This document shows, piece by piece, positions 44,176-52,721 of a DNA stretch of 64,000 bases. The notes below the pieces were generated by a model. That model was not told the DNA's origin. It did not search any database and worked only from the letters and a program-made list of their open reading frames with translations. The stretch is taken from NCBI GenBank assembly GCA_039029395.1, contig JBCCGG010000004.1, forward strand, positions 62,001 through 126,000, in the 5' to 3' direction. Positions within the stretch are counted from its first letter, which is position 1. The number at the start of each line of letters is the position of its first letter. Made by a program: the position numbers and the translations under genes. The DNA is from JBCCGG01 sp039029395. GTDB taxonomy: Bacteria; Pseudomonadota; Alphaproteobacteria; Kiloniellales; JAKSDN01.

Positions 44176-45111
44176 TCACAAGGCCGTGCGCGGTTTGAGC
44201 CGCATGCAAAGCTCGACGCCAGTCTCCGGCCGGCCGGCCAGGCCGTGCCAAGCGGGATAGACCTCGTAGCAGTCTTGCAGATCGTAGGTCCAGCCGCTGC
44301 CGGGTAGCCAATGGGCGGCGAGCCAATCCCATACATGATTAACCCGGGCGGAGGGGCAGGCGATGGGCAAGACGGCATAGAGCCCGGCCGGTATTGTCTG
44401 CAGGCTGGCCAAATCGTCTTCCTGGACCTCCGCCGGGACGGCGATGCCCGCGTCGTACAGGCAGGAGCCGGCCGGCGTAAGCGCGGCATTGTCCGGGCAA
44501 AGCCCGATGCAGGCGGTCTCACCCGACCAAAGGCCCCGCTTTTTCGCCCAGCGCTCGATCAAGGCGAAGGCGGTGGAGATCCCCCCGGCGACGTTGAAAT
44601 AGGGACCGAAGTGGCGGACATAGGCCATGCGAATGGCCGGTCGCGCCTCGATCCGAACCGTGAGCTCCGCCGTGTCCAGGTCTGGCAAGGGCCTGGCGGA
44701 CTGGGCCAGGATCTCCGCGGTCTGGCCGATGTCGGGGACCGAGCCGATGCGCCAGCGGTTGCGCGCCCGAAAGCCGCGCGGCGACACGCCGTACCTTTGC
44801 CGAAAGGCGTTGGAGAAAGCCTGGGAGTTGGCGAAGCCGGAATCCAACGCGATTTCGGTAATCGGCTTGCCGCCCAAGTAGGCCAGGCTGCGCGCCGCCT
44901 GCTCCAGGCGCTTGCGCTGCACGAAGTGATAGGGCGGCTCTTTCACGTAGGCCCTGAAAGTGCGGGCGAAGTGATACTTCGACAGACAAGCCACGTCGGC
45001 CATGCGATCGAGATCGAGCGGACGCGCAACGTTCGACTGCGCGAAATCGATCGCGCGGTTCAAGCGATGACGCAGTGCGGCCTCGCGCTTCACCCTGACA
45101 CTCCGGTTCAT
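44176..45111 (-). CDS. AraC regulator with GyrI-like effector domain
   Basis: 311 residues. The N-terminal AraC double HTH (about 14-115; DRMADVACLSKYHFARTFR, then TEIALDSGFANSQAFSNAFR) is followed by a GyrI/SOUL-like small-molecule-binding domain (about 145-305; IRMAYVRHFGPY). This SoxS/Rob-like arrangement usually senses drugs or stress compounds. Divergent from the yceI-like gene, its likely target. Confidence 0.85.
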   Translation of the reverse strand: MNRSVRVKREAALRHRLNRAIDFAQSNVARPLDLDRMADVACLSKYHFARTFRAYVKEPPYHFVQRKRLEQAARSLAYLGGKPITEIALDSGFANSQAFSNAFRQRYGVSPRGFRARNRWRIGSVPDIGQTAEILAQSARPLPDLDTAELTVRIEARPAIRMAYVRHFGPYFNVAGGISTAFALIERWAKKRGLWSGETACIGLCPDNAALTPAGSCLYDAGIAVPAEVQEDDLASLQTIPAGLYAVLPIACPSARVNHVWDWLAAHWLPGSGWTYDLQDCYEVYPAWHGLAGRPETGVELCMRLKPRTAL

Positions 45112-45246
45112 CGGCCCAAAGGAGCATCGACTCTAATGGGGCCCCAGGGTCCGTCAACCGCGCGGCAATGAGCAACATTTCGCAAGTTTGGCCGCAGTCG
45201 CCGCGATAGCCTGCCTCGACCGTCACAGCTTTAGGAGGATCGCTTG

Positions 45247-45882
45247 GTGCAGCGGATCGCACACCTGGGCGCGCGCCCGGGTCTCATCGCAATCGGAACT
45301 CTACTGTTTGGCCTTGTTGCCACGGGGATCACCGGCCCGGCAAGCGCGGCCGAGAGCTATTTCCTGGACAAGGAGCACAGCGAGATCCGTTTCTACTACA
45401 GCCACGGCGGCGTCTCGGAGCAAAGCGGCGAGTTCTTGAGCTTCAAAGGCGATGCGGTGTTCGACCGGGAGGATTTCGCCAAGAGCTCGGTCTCGATCGA
45501 AATCGCGGCCGCGAGCGTGACCTCGGGCGTTCCCCATCTGGACGGCCAGCTGAAGAATTCCTACTACTTCTCGGTCAAGGAGCATCCGACCATCACCTAC
45601 CAGAGCCGCGAGGTGCGCCAGGTCGGCGAGCGGCACGCGCTAATCTTCGGCGACCTGACGATTCGCGGCGTCACCAAGCCGGTCACTCTGGAGGTTGAGC
45701 TGCGCCACGATGGCGAACACCCGGTGGGCCAATCCATCGCCTTCTACAAGGGACAGTGGATCGGCATCCATGCGACCGCGTCGGTGCTGCGCAGCGAGTT
45801 CGGCATGACCTCCTACATCCCGGTGATCTCCGACCGAATCCTCATCGAGATCAACGCGGAACTGAAAGCGCGAAAGAAATAG
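45247..45882 (+). CDS. YceI-family periplasmic lipid-binding protein
   Basis: 211 residues. A signal peptide ends near PASAAES (about residue 37). The YceI lipocalin-like barrel starts SYFLDKEHSEIRFYYSH and continues with the conserved KSSVSIEIAAASV and ITYQSREVRQVG. YceI proteins bind isoprenoid chains. AGGAGG at 45233-45238 lies 8 nt before the GTG at 45247 and 5 nt before an in-frame TTG at 45244; the GTG is preferred on spacing. Confidence 0.85.
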   Translation: MQRIAHLGARPGLIAIGTLLFGLVATGITGPASAAESYFLDKEHSEIRFYYSHGGVSEQSGEFLSFKGDAVFDREDFAKSSVSIEIAAASVTSGVPHLDGQLKNSYYFSVKEHPTITYQSREVRQVGERHALIFGDLTIRGVTKPVTLEVELRHDGEHPVGQSIAFYKGQWIGIHATASVLRSEFGMTSYIPVISDRILIEINAELKARKK

Positions 45883-45902
45883 ACCGGCGATCTGTGCGAG
45901 GC

Positions 45903-46322
45903 TTAGACCTCTGGCGTTTTGCGCACCATGATGCGGGCAGGTTCGGCCGGCGCGGCGAAGCCGAAGCGGGCGTAGAGGCTGTGGCCGTCTTTGGTCGAGA
46001 GCATGAAAGTGGTGACTTGGCTTAGCTCCGGGTGCGTGAGGATCGCGTCCATCAGCGCCTTGCCGATGCCCTGGCCCCGCTGCGCGGGAAAGACGAAGAG
46101 GTCCATGAGGTAGGCGAAGAACACCCGGTCACCGGCGACCCGGGCGAAGCCGACCTGCTCTTCCCCGAGAAATGCGCCGAAGCAGAGCGAGCCCTCGAAG
46201 GACTTGAGGATGCGCGTGCGCGAGCGGCCCTGTCCCCAATAGCTTTCCGCGATGAACTCGCAAACGCGGTCCAGCTCGAAGCGCGCCATGTCGTTGTGAA
46301 TGACCAGGCCCGGCGGGCTCAC
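45903..46322 (-). CDS. GNAT-family N-acetyltransferase
   Basis: 139 residues. The GNAT core is visible as MDLFVFPAQRGQGIGKALMDAIL (Q/RxxGxG/A acetyl-CoA site near residue 85) and LYARFGF close to the end. The GTG start at 46322 overlaps the Lrp stop by 4 bp (GTGA). A later ATG at 46289 is possible but breaks the coupling. Substrate unknown. Confidence 0.82.
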   Translation of the reverse strand: MSPPGLVIHNDMARFELDRVCEFIAESYWGQGRSRTRILKSFEGSLCFGAFLGEEQVGFARVAGDRVFFAYLMDLFVFPAQRGQGIGKALMDAILTHPELSQVTTFMLSTKDGHSLYARFGFAAPAEPARIMVRKTPEV

Positions 46323-46771
46323 GCCCGCTCGTCCTTGGGCGACTCCATGACCACGTAGGTGGTCAGGGAGCTGACCTGGGGCAAGGTGCCCAGCACGTCG
46401 GTGTGGAAGTACTTGTAGCGCGCCAGATCGGCGACCTCGACCCGGAGCAAGTATTCGATCGCGCCGGTCATGTTATGGCACTCGATCACTTCCGGCGCCC
46501 GCTCGACCGCGCGCTCGAAGGCCCGCTGGGCGGCCTTGGAGTGGTCCGACAGGCCGACCGTCACGTAGGCCGTGAAGCCGGCGCCGAGCGCCGCCCGGTC
46601 GAGCACCGCACGGTAGCCCTTGATGACGCCGGCGCGCTCGAGCTCCTGAACCCGGCGCAGGCAGGCCGAGGGCGAAAGCCCGACCCGTTCGGCCAGCTCG
46701 CTGTTGCTGATCCGGCCGTCGCGCGACAGCTCGTGCAATATTTTGTCGTTTAGATCGTCAATCTTCGTCAT
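46319..46771 (-). CDS. Lrp/AsnC-family transcriptional regulator
   Basis: 150 residues. The N-terminal winged HTH (ISNSELAERVGLSPSACLRR, about 20-42) precedes an RAM effector domain containing ITGAIEYLL-type sequence (NMTGAIEYLLRVEVAD) and a C-terminal TYVVMESPK. Divergent from a LysE exporter, the classic Lrp/AsnC-exporter pair in which an intracellular amino acid switches on its export. It is followed in an overlapping operon by a GNAT gene. Confidence 0.9.
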   Translation of the reverse strand: MTKIDDLNDKILHELSRDGRISNSELAERVGLSPSACLRRVQELERAGVIKGYRAVLDRAALGAGFTAYVTVGLSDHSKAAQRAFERAVERAPEVIECHNMTGAIEYLLRVEVADLARYKYFHTDVLGTLPQVSSLTTYVVMESPKDERA

Positions 46772-46843
46772 TCGTTGCAAAACTAGCACCTATTCGAAGA
46801 AATTCGCAATATTCGGCTTGTCGCATTCGCATAGAATTGCGCA
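46772..46843. promoter_or_regulatory. Lrp/LysE divergent promoter
   Basis: A 72-bp AT-rich gap with repeated ATTCG/CGAAT elements (ATTCG at about 46771, 46794, 46804, 46813 and 46829) that suit cooperative Lrp-type binding. It carries both divergent promoters. Confidence 0.4.
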
Positions 46844-47434
46844 ATGACCTATGAACTGCTCACCGCCCTGGCCGCCTTCGCCTTCGTCACCTCGATCACG
46901 CCGGGGCCGAACAACCTAATGCTCATGGCCTCGGGCGCGAACTTCGGCTTTCGCCGCACGATCCCGCACATGCTGGGCGTCGGGGTCGGCTTCGTCCTCA
47001 TGGTGATCCTGGTCGGTGCCGGCCTGGTCCAAATCTTCGAGCGCTATCCGGCGAGCTACACCGCGCTCAAGCTGTTCAGCGTGGTCTATCTGCTTTACCT
47101 CGCCTGGAAGATCGCTCGCGCCGCGCCGCCCAGCGCCCAGGAGCGGTCCGGCACGCCAATCACCTTCCTTCAGGCGGCGCTCTTCCAATGGGTCAACCCC
47201 AAGGCCTGGGCCATGGCGCTGACCGCGGTCAGCGTCTACGCGCCGACCCAAAGCCTCGGCGCGATCCTCTTGGTCGCAGTGGTGTTCGGCGCGATCAATT
47301 TGCCCTCGGTCGGCTCCTGGACCGTGCTGGGCCAGCAGATGCGCCGCCTGCTGACCAAGCCGGCGCACTTGCGCGCCTTCAACGTGGTGATGGCGCTGCT
47401 GCTGGTGGCCTCGCTTTACCCGGTGCTGCATTAG
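46844..47434 (+). CDS. LysE-family amino-acid exporter
   Basis: A 196-residue, six-helix exporter with the signature SITPGPNNLMLMASGANFG near residue 20 and ALFQWVNPKAWAMAL mid-protein. Substrate unknown but likely an amino acid sensed by the divergent Lrp protein. Overlaps the convergent LysR gene by 4 bp. Confidence 0.88.
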   Translation: MTYELLTALAAFAFVTSITPGPNNLMLMASGANFGFRRTIPHMLGVGVGFVLMVILVGAGLVQIFERYPASYTALKLFSVVYLLYLAWKIARAAPPSAQERSGTPITFLQAALFQWVNPKAWAMALTAVSVYAPTQSLGAILLVAVVFGAINLPSVGSWTVLGQQMRRLLTKPAHLRAFNVVMALLLVASLYPVLH

Positions 47435-48354
47435 GCGCCCGCGCACTGGGCCGCGATGTGGCTCAGGCGGTCGCTCAGACGGGGCAAGGTGAAATCGACG
47501 AAGGCGCGAAGCTTTTGCGGCACGCGCCGGCCTTGGGGATAGACCAAGCTGACAGGTACCGGATTGATCTCGTGGTCCTGCAGGACGATGTCCAGGGCGC
47601 CGTCGGCAATGTGGTGAGCGGCCTGGTAGGCATAGAGCTGGGTCAAGCCGCACTCGTTGAGCGCCGCGACCACCAGACCCTCGATCGAGTTGAGAATCAG
47701 CCGGCTTTCGACCGGATAGCGCTGCACCCTGCCGGACGAAGTCTTGAAGGCCCAGTCGACCGGTTTGTCGGCCATGGCGAAGGTGATGCAGGGATGATGG
47801 CGCAGGTCCCCCGGCGTGGTCGGCCGGCCGTGGCTGGCTAGGTAGTTCGGCGTCCCACAGACAATCTGCCGGACCGACCCCGCCGCCACAGCGATCATCG
47901 AGCTGTCCGACAGGGCGCCGACCCGGATGCCCAGATCCACCTGATCCTCCAGCAAATCGACGACGCTGTTGGTCAGGACCAGGCGCAGGCTGACGTCGCT
48001 GTTGGCCTTGAGGAAATCGATCACGATCGGCAGGACGAGCAGGCGGCCAAACAGGGTCGGCGCCGTCACGGTAAGGCGCCCCTTCGGGCTTTGATACTCG
48101 CCGGAGACTTGCTGCTCGGCATCGCGCACATCGTCCAGGATGCGGCGCACGTCCTCGTAGAAGCGGCGCCCACTGTCGGTCACCGTGACCTTGCGCGTGG
48201 TGCGCACCAGCAGTTGGGCGCCCAGGTGCCGCTCCAGGTCGGCGATCTTCCGGCACACCGTCGCAAGGGGCATGGACAGGGCCCGGGAGGCAGCCGAGAA
48301 CCCACCCTTGTCGACCACCGTGGCAAAGACTTGCATGGCGGAAAGCCGATCCAT
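47431..48354 (-). CDS. LysR-family transcriptional regulator
   Basis: 307 residues. The HTH (residues 3-60, GGFSAASRALSMPLATVCRK) and the effector domain (GRLTVTAPTLFGRLL onward) place it in the CrgA/DsdC-like group common beside oxidoreductase or stress genes. Divergent from two tiny genes; target unknown. Confidence 0.86.
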   Translation of the reverse strand: MDRLSAMQVFATVVDKGGFSAASRALSMPLATVCRKIADLERHLGAQLLVRTTRKVTVTDSGRRFYEDVRRILDDVRDAEQQVSGEYQSPKGRLTVTAPTLFGRLLVLPIVIDFLKANSDVSLRLVLTNSVVDLLEDQVDLGIRVGALSDSSMIAVAAGSVRQIVCGTPNYLASHGRPTTPGDLRHHPCITFAMADKPVDWAFKTSSGRVQRYPVESRLILNSIEGLVVAALNECGLTQLYAYQAAHHIADGALDIVLQDHEINPVPVSLVYPQGRRVPQKLRAFVDFTLPRLSDRLSHIAAQCAGA

Positions 48355-48465
48355 TTATTGCTCCGTAAATCAGTATAGTCATTCTTAGAAACTCCATATT
48401 CTCTTTTTTTTCGGGGGGGTCAAACTGTCTTTCCACAGCGGTTTTGTTCGTAATCGGAGGTGTTC

Positions 48466-48675
48466 ATGGCCCGAGCCAATCATCCGACTTCACGGCGCCG
48501 AGACGACATCGGCAGCGTCAAGTTCCCCATCGAGGTGCTGCTCGAGGCCCGCATGGCGCGCCACGGCTGCCTGCATGTGGAGGCAGTTTTGCAGACCGAG
48601 CCAAAGCCGGTCGCCGTGATCAAATCGCCCTCGCACACGGACGTCATGGGGCCGGATCCCTGGACGCCCAAATGA
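48466..48675 (+). CDS. small hypothetical protein, 69 aa
   Basis: A 69-codon ORF with GGAGG 5 nt before the ATG and an ATGA overlap with the following tiny gene. The product is basic and soluble, with two Pro-containing turns (KPVAVIKSPSHTDV), a single Cys, and no known motif. The ribosome site and coupling make it a likely real gene; I do not recognise it. Confidence 0.55.
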   Translation: MARANHPTSRRRDDIGSVKFPIEVLLEARMARHGCLHVEAVLQTEPKPVAVIKSPSHTDVMGPDPWTPK

Positions 48676-48857
48676 GCGACCAAGGCAAGAGCGAGAGCGA
48701 GGTCCCCGAGCCGCGCAAACAGGCGGACGCGCGACGCAAGGGCGCTCTCTGGTTGGGCAACGCCGACAGCGCCATGGACATGGGCTTCGGACGAGGCCCC
48801 AGAACGCTTGAAGGCTACGAGCTGGTGTCCTGGTTCTTCAGCCGGGACGGGATCTGA
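48672..48857 (+). CDS. small hypothetical protein, 61 aa, coupled to the preceding gene
   Basis: Starts at an ATG overlapping the previous stop (ATGA). 61 residues: a charged N-terminus (SDQGKSESEVPEPRKQADAR), then GALWLGNADSAMDMGFGRG and a C-terminal aromatic patch (YELVSWFFSRDGI). Followed 40 bp later by an exported dienelactone-hydrolase-like gene in the same direction. Unknown function. Confidence 0.5.
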   Translation: MSDQGKSESEVPEPRKQADARRKGALWLGNADSAMDMGFGRGPRTLEGYELVSWFFSRDGI

Positions 48858-48897
48858 TCCCGCCTAGCGAAACATTAGCCACGAGGGAGAGACTGCC

Positions 48898-49644
48898 ATG
48901 CGCGTCCTAGCGCTTGCCTTGCTGTCGATGGTTGTTGCGGCGACCGGCCCGCGCGCAGAGGAAATCGTGCTGGGCGCGGCCGAAGGCGCCCCGCTCAAGG
49001 CTTTCGCGGCCGGGCCCGAGCGGTCGGACACAGCGGTGTTGATCCTTCACGACTGGTTCGGGGTCTCGGACTTCACCAGGGAGGCGGTCGCGCGCCCGGG
49101 CCAAAAGGGCGTGCGGTCGATCGCCGTCGATCTCTATAGGGGACAGACCGCCCAGACCCATGATGAGGCCCAGGCGCTTTCGAGCGGGCTCGACCCCGAT
49201 TGGGCGCAGACGGCCGTGCGCGCCGGGCTCAAGGCGCTTGGCGCCGGCGAGCGGCCGGTCGCCGTGGTCGGCTACAGCATGGGCGGACGGATCGCCCTGC
49301 GCGCGGCGGCGGAAAACCCGGGTCTGTTCACCGCCGCGGCAGTGATCTACGGCGGCGGCTTCGACGGCATTGACGACGCGCGGCTGGCTGAAGCGGGCCC
49401 GATCCTGGCGGTGACCGGCTCGGCCGACGGGTGGTCTGTGCCCGAGCACGCGGGCCTGGAAAAGCGCCTGCGCGGTCTCGGCCGGGACCTGGAGATCTAC
49501 GTCTATCCCGGGGCAGACCATGCCTTTGCCCAACCGCTCTACAACGGTGGCCAGAGCTATGACGTGGACGCGACCAAGGCCATGCGCAACGTTCTGGACG
49601 ATTTCCTCGGGCGCCACCTGGGCGGGACCTTGCGCGCGCAATGA
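48898..49644 (+). CDS. exported dienelactone-hydrolase-like protein
   Basis: 248 residues with a signal peptide (MRVLALALLSMVVAATG, cut near residue 20). The dienelactone-hydrolase fold follows: VLILHDWFGVSDFTRE and the nucleophile elbow VVGYSMGG with Ser127. The classic enzyme has Cys there. The late His/Asp are in GADHAFAQ and VTGSADGWS. A periplasmic esterase or lactonase is likely. Confidence 0.8.
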   Translation: MRVLALALLSMVVAATGPRAEEIVLGAAEGAPLKAFAAGPERSDTAVLILHDWFGVSDFTREAVARPGQKGVRSIAVDLYRGQTAQTHDEAQALSSGLDPDWAQTAVRAGLKALGAGERPVAVVGYSMGGRIALRAAAENPGLFTAAAVIYGGGFDGIDDARLAEAGPILAVTGSADGWSVPEHAGLEKRLRGLGRDLEIYVYPGADHAFAQPLYNGGQSYDVDATKAMRNVLDDFLGRHLGGTLRAQ

Positions 49645-49662
49645 CCCGGTTCGGCCGGAAGC

Positions 49663-50847
49663 TCAGCTCAGCGGCAGGCGGCGGAAAATGCCCGGCGCGG
49701 CCGGGTCGTGGTACTTGTCCATCGGCCCGTCCTCGAGGAACAGGCGGTGGCAGTGGGCCAGGCGCTCCTGGCTCAGCGTCACCCCCAGGCCCGGGCCCTC
49801 GGGCACGGGAAGAACATTGTTGCGCGGGCTGAAGGGGCCTTCCTCGATGACATCCAGCGGCTGCATGCGAAAGAGCGACTGGTTGGGCTCGCGGATCCAC
49901 TGGAGCGCGGCGCAGAGCTGCAAATAGGCCGCGCTGCCGATACCGGAATCGCCGCTGTAGCACCAAAAATCCACCGCCATGGCCTCGCAGGCGCCGACGA
50001 AGCGCGCGGCCTGGGCGAAGCCGCCGGGCCCGGCCACGTTGCCGACGATGGCGTGAGGCGCGCCCAGGGCAACCGCCTTGGGCAGGTCCAGGTTGTGGGA
50101 CGAGAAGGGGATCCGGGTGTGGCGTGCCAAGACCGCCATTTCCTCGTAGCTGCCGACCGGGTCCTCCCAATTGCGCACGCCAAGCTCTTCGAAGGCCGGC
50201 GCCAGCTGGCGGGCGGTGGCGAGCGAATAGGCGTGGTTGGAATCGATGCGGATCATGACCCGGTCGCCGAGCCGCTCGCGCAGGGCCGCGACCAGGGCGA
50301 TGGCTTGGGCCGGCTCCGGGTCGCTGACCTTGCCCTCGAACATCGTCGTGCCGTGGGTTTCCATGAGCCCCAGGCAATAGTCGGCGACCGCCTCTGCGGT
50401 CTCCTCGCCGCCGGTGCCGTCTTGGCTGAGCCTGTAGGCGAAGTAGTCGGTGAAGGGGATCCGGTCGCGCACCTTGCCGCCCAGGAGGTCGTAAATGGGC
50501 CGCTCCCAAAGCTTGCCGCGCAGGTCCCAGAGCGCCATGTCCAAGCCACCGAAGGCGCCGATGGTCTCGAAATCGACGACCGACTGGACGCCCCGGGACG
50601 ATGGCACGCAAAGCCGCTCCAAACCGGCGATGTCGATCGGGTCCCGGCCGATCAGGCGCTCGGCGAAGCTCTCGGCGATTAGCTTGGCGGCGCCCGGGCT
50701 GGGCGCCTCGCCGATGCCGGTCACGCCCTGGTCGCTCTCCACCTCGACGATGGTCTTGGAGAAGCCGGGCAGGGCGCCGTAGGACCAGTGGTAGGGCGCC
50801 TCCAAGGGGATGTTGACCGGCGTGGCGCGGATCGCGGTGATCTTCAT
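49663..50847 (-). CDS. enolase-superfamily enzyme (glucarate-dehydratase-like)
   Basis: 394 residues. An N-terminal capping domain (KITAIRATPVNIPLEAPYHW) precedes a TIM barrel with metal ligands Asp202/Asn204 (RIDSNHAYS), Glu228 (NWEDPVGS) and a probable third in SSHN (His251). The usual K-x-K acid/base pair reads E171-G-K173, so the first Lys is Glu. Members dehydrate acid sugars or racemise mandelate-type substrates; this variant may act differently. Start 50847 begins at the conserved MKITAI; an upstream frame is longer but unsupported. Confidence 0.82.
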   Translation of the reverse strand: MKITAIRATPVNIPLEAPYHWSYGALPGFSKTIVEVESDQGVTGIGEAPSPGAAKLIAESFAERLIGRDPIDIAGLERLCVPSSRGVQSVVDFETIGAFGGLDMALWDLRGKLWERPIYDLLGGKVRDRIPFTDYFAYRLSQDGTGGEETAEAVADYCLGLMETHGTTMFEGKVSDPEPAQAIALVAALRERLGDRVMIRIDSNHAYSLATARQLAPAFEELGVRNWEDPVGSYEEMAVLARHTRIPFSSHNLDLPKAVALGAPHAIVGNVAGPGGFAQAARFVGACEAMAVDFWCYSGDSGIGSAAYLQLCAALQWIREPNQSLFRMQPLDVIEEGPFSPRNNVLPVPEGPGLGVTLSQERLAHCHRLFLEDGPMDKYHDPAAPGIFRRLPLS

Positions 50848-51159
50848 GGGGCCTCTCGAGCGTGGGCGGACAGCGGACCCCGGGAGACTGGCCGATTTCC
50901 CGGCTGGCCGAAAGCATCGAAGCGCCCGGTGGATAAAGAAGTCTGGTGAGACTCGGGGACAAGTGGATAAAGTGCGCGCCATAAGGGGTTTTAGGCGGTT
51001 GATGGGCTTGTGGAAAAGTCATTGAATTACGGGCATAAGAAAAGCCTTTAAGTGATTGATAGATTGCAAGAAGGATGTTTTCTTGAGGGCAAGTGAGGGC
51101 TGGTGGGCAAAGGCTGTGCCGCGCCCCTTTCAGTAAGACGAGACGAAGGAGCGAGGGCG
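50848..51159. other. non-coding divergent gap
   Basis: 312 bp between the enolase-like gene and dcd. The ten-base string GTGGATAAAG occurs twice (50929-50938 and 50963-50972), and AT-rich promoter-like sequence lies around 51005-51080. No gene seen. The ribosome site of dcd (GGAGCGAGGG) lies at its right end. Confidence 0.35.
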
Positions 51160-52317
51160 ATGAGCGCGATGGCAACGGCACGCAAGGCCGAGGCGGCGAC
51201 CCAGGGGCAGGCGGCCCAGCCGCGCCACCCGACCGGAATTCTGCCCTCCCAGTCCCTGCGCGCGGTGATCCGGGCCGGCGAGATCATAGCGGAGGAGCGC
51301 ATTACCGAGGCCCAAGTCCAGCCCTCGAGCCTGGATCTGCGCCTGGGCGCCACCGCCTACCGGGTCAAGGCGAGCTTCCTGCCGGGCCCCAAGGCGACCG
51401 TGGCCGAGAAGATCGAGACCTTCGCCATGCACGCGATCGATTTGAGCGAAGGCGCGGTGCTGGAGAAGGGCTGCGTCTACATCGTGCCGCTGATGGAGTC
51501 CCTGAAGCTCTCGAGCCGGATCTACGGCATCGCCAATCCCAAGAGCTCGATCGGCCGGATCGACATCTTCACCCGCCTGATCACCGACCACACCAGCGAG
51601 TTCGACCGCATTCGCGCCGGCTACGAGGGCCCGCTCTATGTGGAGGTCTCGCCGCGCGCCTTTAGCGTGGTGGTGCGCCAGGGCTCCCGGCTCAACCAGC
51701 TGCGCCTGCGCCGGGGCAGCCACGCCTACAGCGACCCGGCGCTGAGGCGCCTGCACCAGCAGGTTCCGCTGATCGACCGGGACTTGGCCTCGGAAGACCT
51801 TTCGGCCGGCATCCCGCTTTCCATCGACCTGCCGCTCGCGGCCGAGGGCGGCGGGATCATCGGCTACAAGGCCCGACCCCACAGCGGCCTGATTGATGTG
51901 GACAAGGTGGCGGCCTATCCGGTCGAGGATTTTTGGGAGCCCTTGACCGGCCGGCCGAAGGGCGGGCTGGTCTTGAACCCGGATGACTTCTACATCCTGG
52001 CCTCCAAGGAGGCGGTCACCGTGCCGCCGGACCACGCCGCCGAGATGGTCGCCTACGACACCCTGGTGGGCGAGTTCCGGGTCCACTACGCCGGTTTCTT
52101 CGACCCGGGCTTCGGCCATGGCGAGGCCGGCGGCACCCGCGCGGTGCTCGAGGTCCGCTCCCACGAGGTGCCCTTCGTGCTCGACGACGGGCAGCGGGTC
52201 GGGCGCCTCATCTACGAGCGCCTGCTCGACCAGCCGGACAAGCTCTACGGGCCGGGCATCGGCTCGAGCTACCAGCTGCAGGGGCTGGCGCTGAGCAAGC
52301 ATTTCGTGGCGGGGTAG
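51160..52317 (+). CDS. dcd: 2'-deoxycytidine 5'-triphosphate deaminase (two-domain)
   Basis: 385 residues. It converts dCTP to dUTP (with ammonia release) for dTTP synthesis. It is the long, two-barrel form common in alphaproteobacteria. The first domain has VQPSSLDLRLGATAYRVK and the nucleotide site NPKSSIGRIDIFTR (about residue 127). The second domain contains YKARPHSGLIDVDK, then LVGEFRVHYAGFFDPGFG. The start at 51160 follows GGAGCGAGGG. The gene ends about 100 bp before the first 133-bp palindromic repeat. Confidence 0.9.
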   Translation: MSAMATARKAEAATQGQAAQPRHPTGILPSQSLRAVIRAGEIIAEERITEAQVQPSSLDLRLGATAYRVKASFLPGPKATVAEKIETFAMHAIDLSEGAVLEKGCVYIVPLMESLKLSSRIYGIANPKSSIGRIDIFTRLITDHTSEFDRIRAGYEGPLYVEVSPRAFSVVVRQGSRLNQLRLRRGSHAYSDPALRRLHQQVPLIDRDLASEDLSAGIPLSIDLPLAAEGGGIIGYKARPHSGLIDVDKVAAYPVEDFWEPLTGRPKGGLVLNPDDFYILASKEAVTVPPDHAAEMVAYDTLVGEFRVHYAGFFDPGFGHGEAGGTRAVLEVRSHEVPFVLDDGQRVGRLIYERLLDQPDKLYGPGIGSSYQLQGLALSKHFVAG

Positions 52318-52414
52318 GAGGGTGTCCTGAGAGCAGCAGCTTACTGAACATCCTTTGCGTTGCGGAGTAGGGAGTTCTCTTTACCTCCAATGAACATTTC
52401 GCCATTCAGCGCCT

Positions 52415-52547
52415 TTCTTTTCATGATCAGCGGTGTGCATGAGGCGGGCTCCAAGTCAAGGACGCCCTCGAAGAGGGCGCCGGCTCCGCCGGTCGCAGGT
52501 CCTTGACTTGGAGACCGCCTCATGCGGCTTGTCCATCATGAAAAGAA
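52415..52547. repeat. 133-bp palindromic repeat, copy 1 (MITE-like)
   Basis: Bounded by 13-bp inverted ends TTCTTTTCATGAT (52415-52427) and ATCATGAAAAGAA (52535-52547). Inside, 26-nt arms (52437-52462 and 52500-52525) pair with one mismatch, giving a long hairpin with small GC-rich hairpins in its loop. A second copy of the same length and orientation lies at 54129-54261. The 404-bp gap from dcd to the convergent gene (52318-52721) holds otherwise nothing clear. Confidence 0.8.
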
Positions 52548-52721
52548 TGGCCGGGTCCGGGCGCTGGCGCCAAACAGCCGAGGCTTCTTTCAGCAGTGGT
52601 CGAAGAAAGGTAGACACAATCTATCTCGACAACCAAACATCGGCTCGCCAAGCAATGAAGATTGGCGTGTCCCCCTTATCTTCAGGCTCCACCACGATGA
52701 TCCGACAGAGGATTCGACAGG

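Noticed and set aside
50929..50972. Direct repeat GTGGATAAAG, twice
   Set aside because: Two ten-base copies in a GC-rich intergenic region are not enough to call an operator without conservation.
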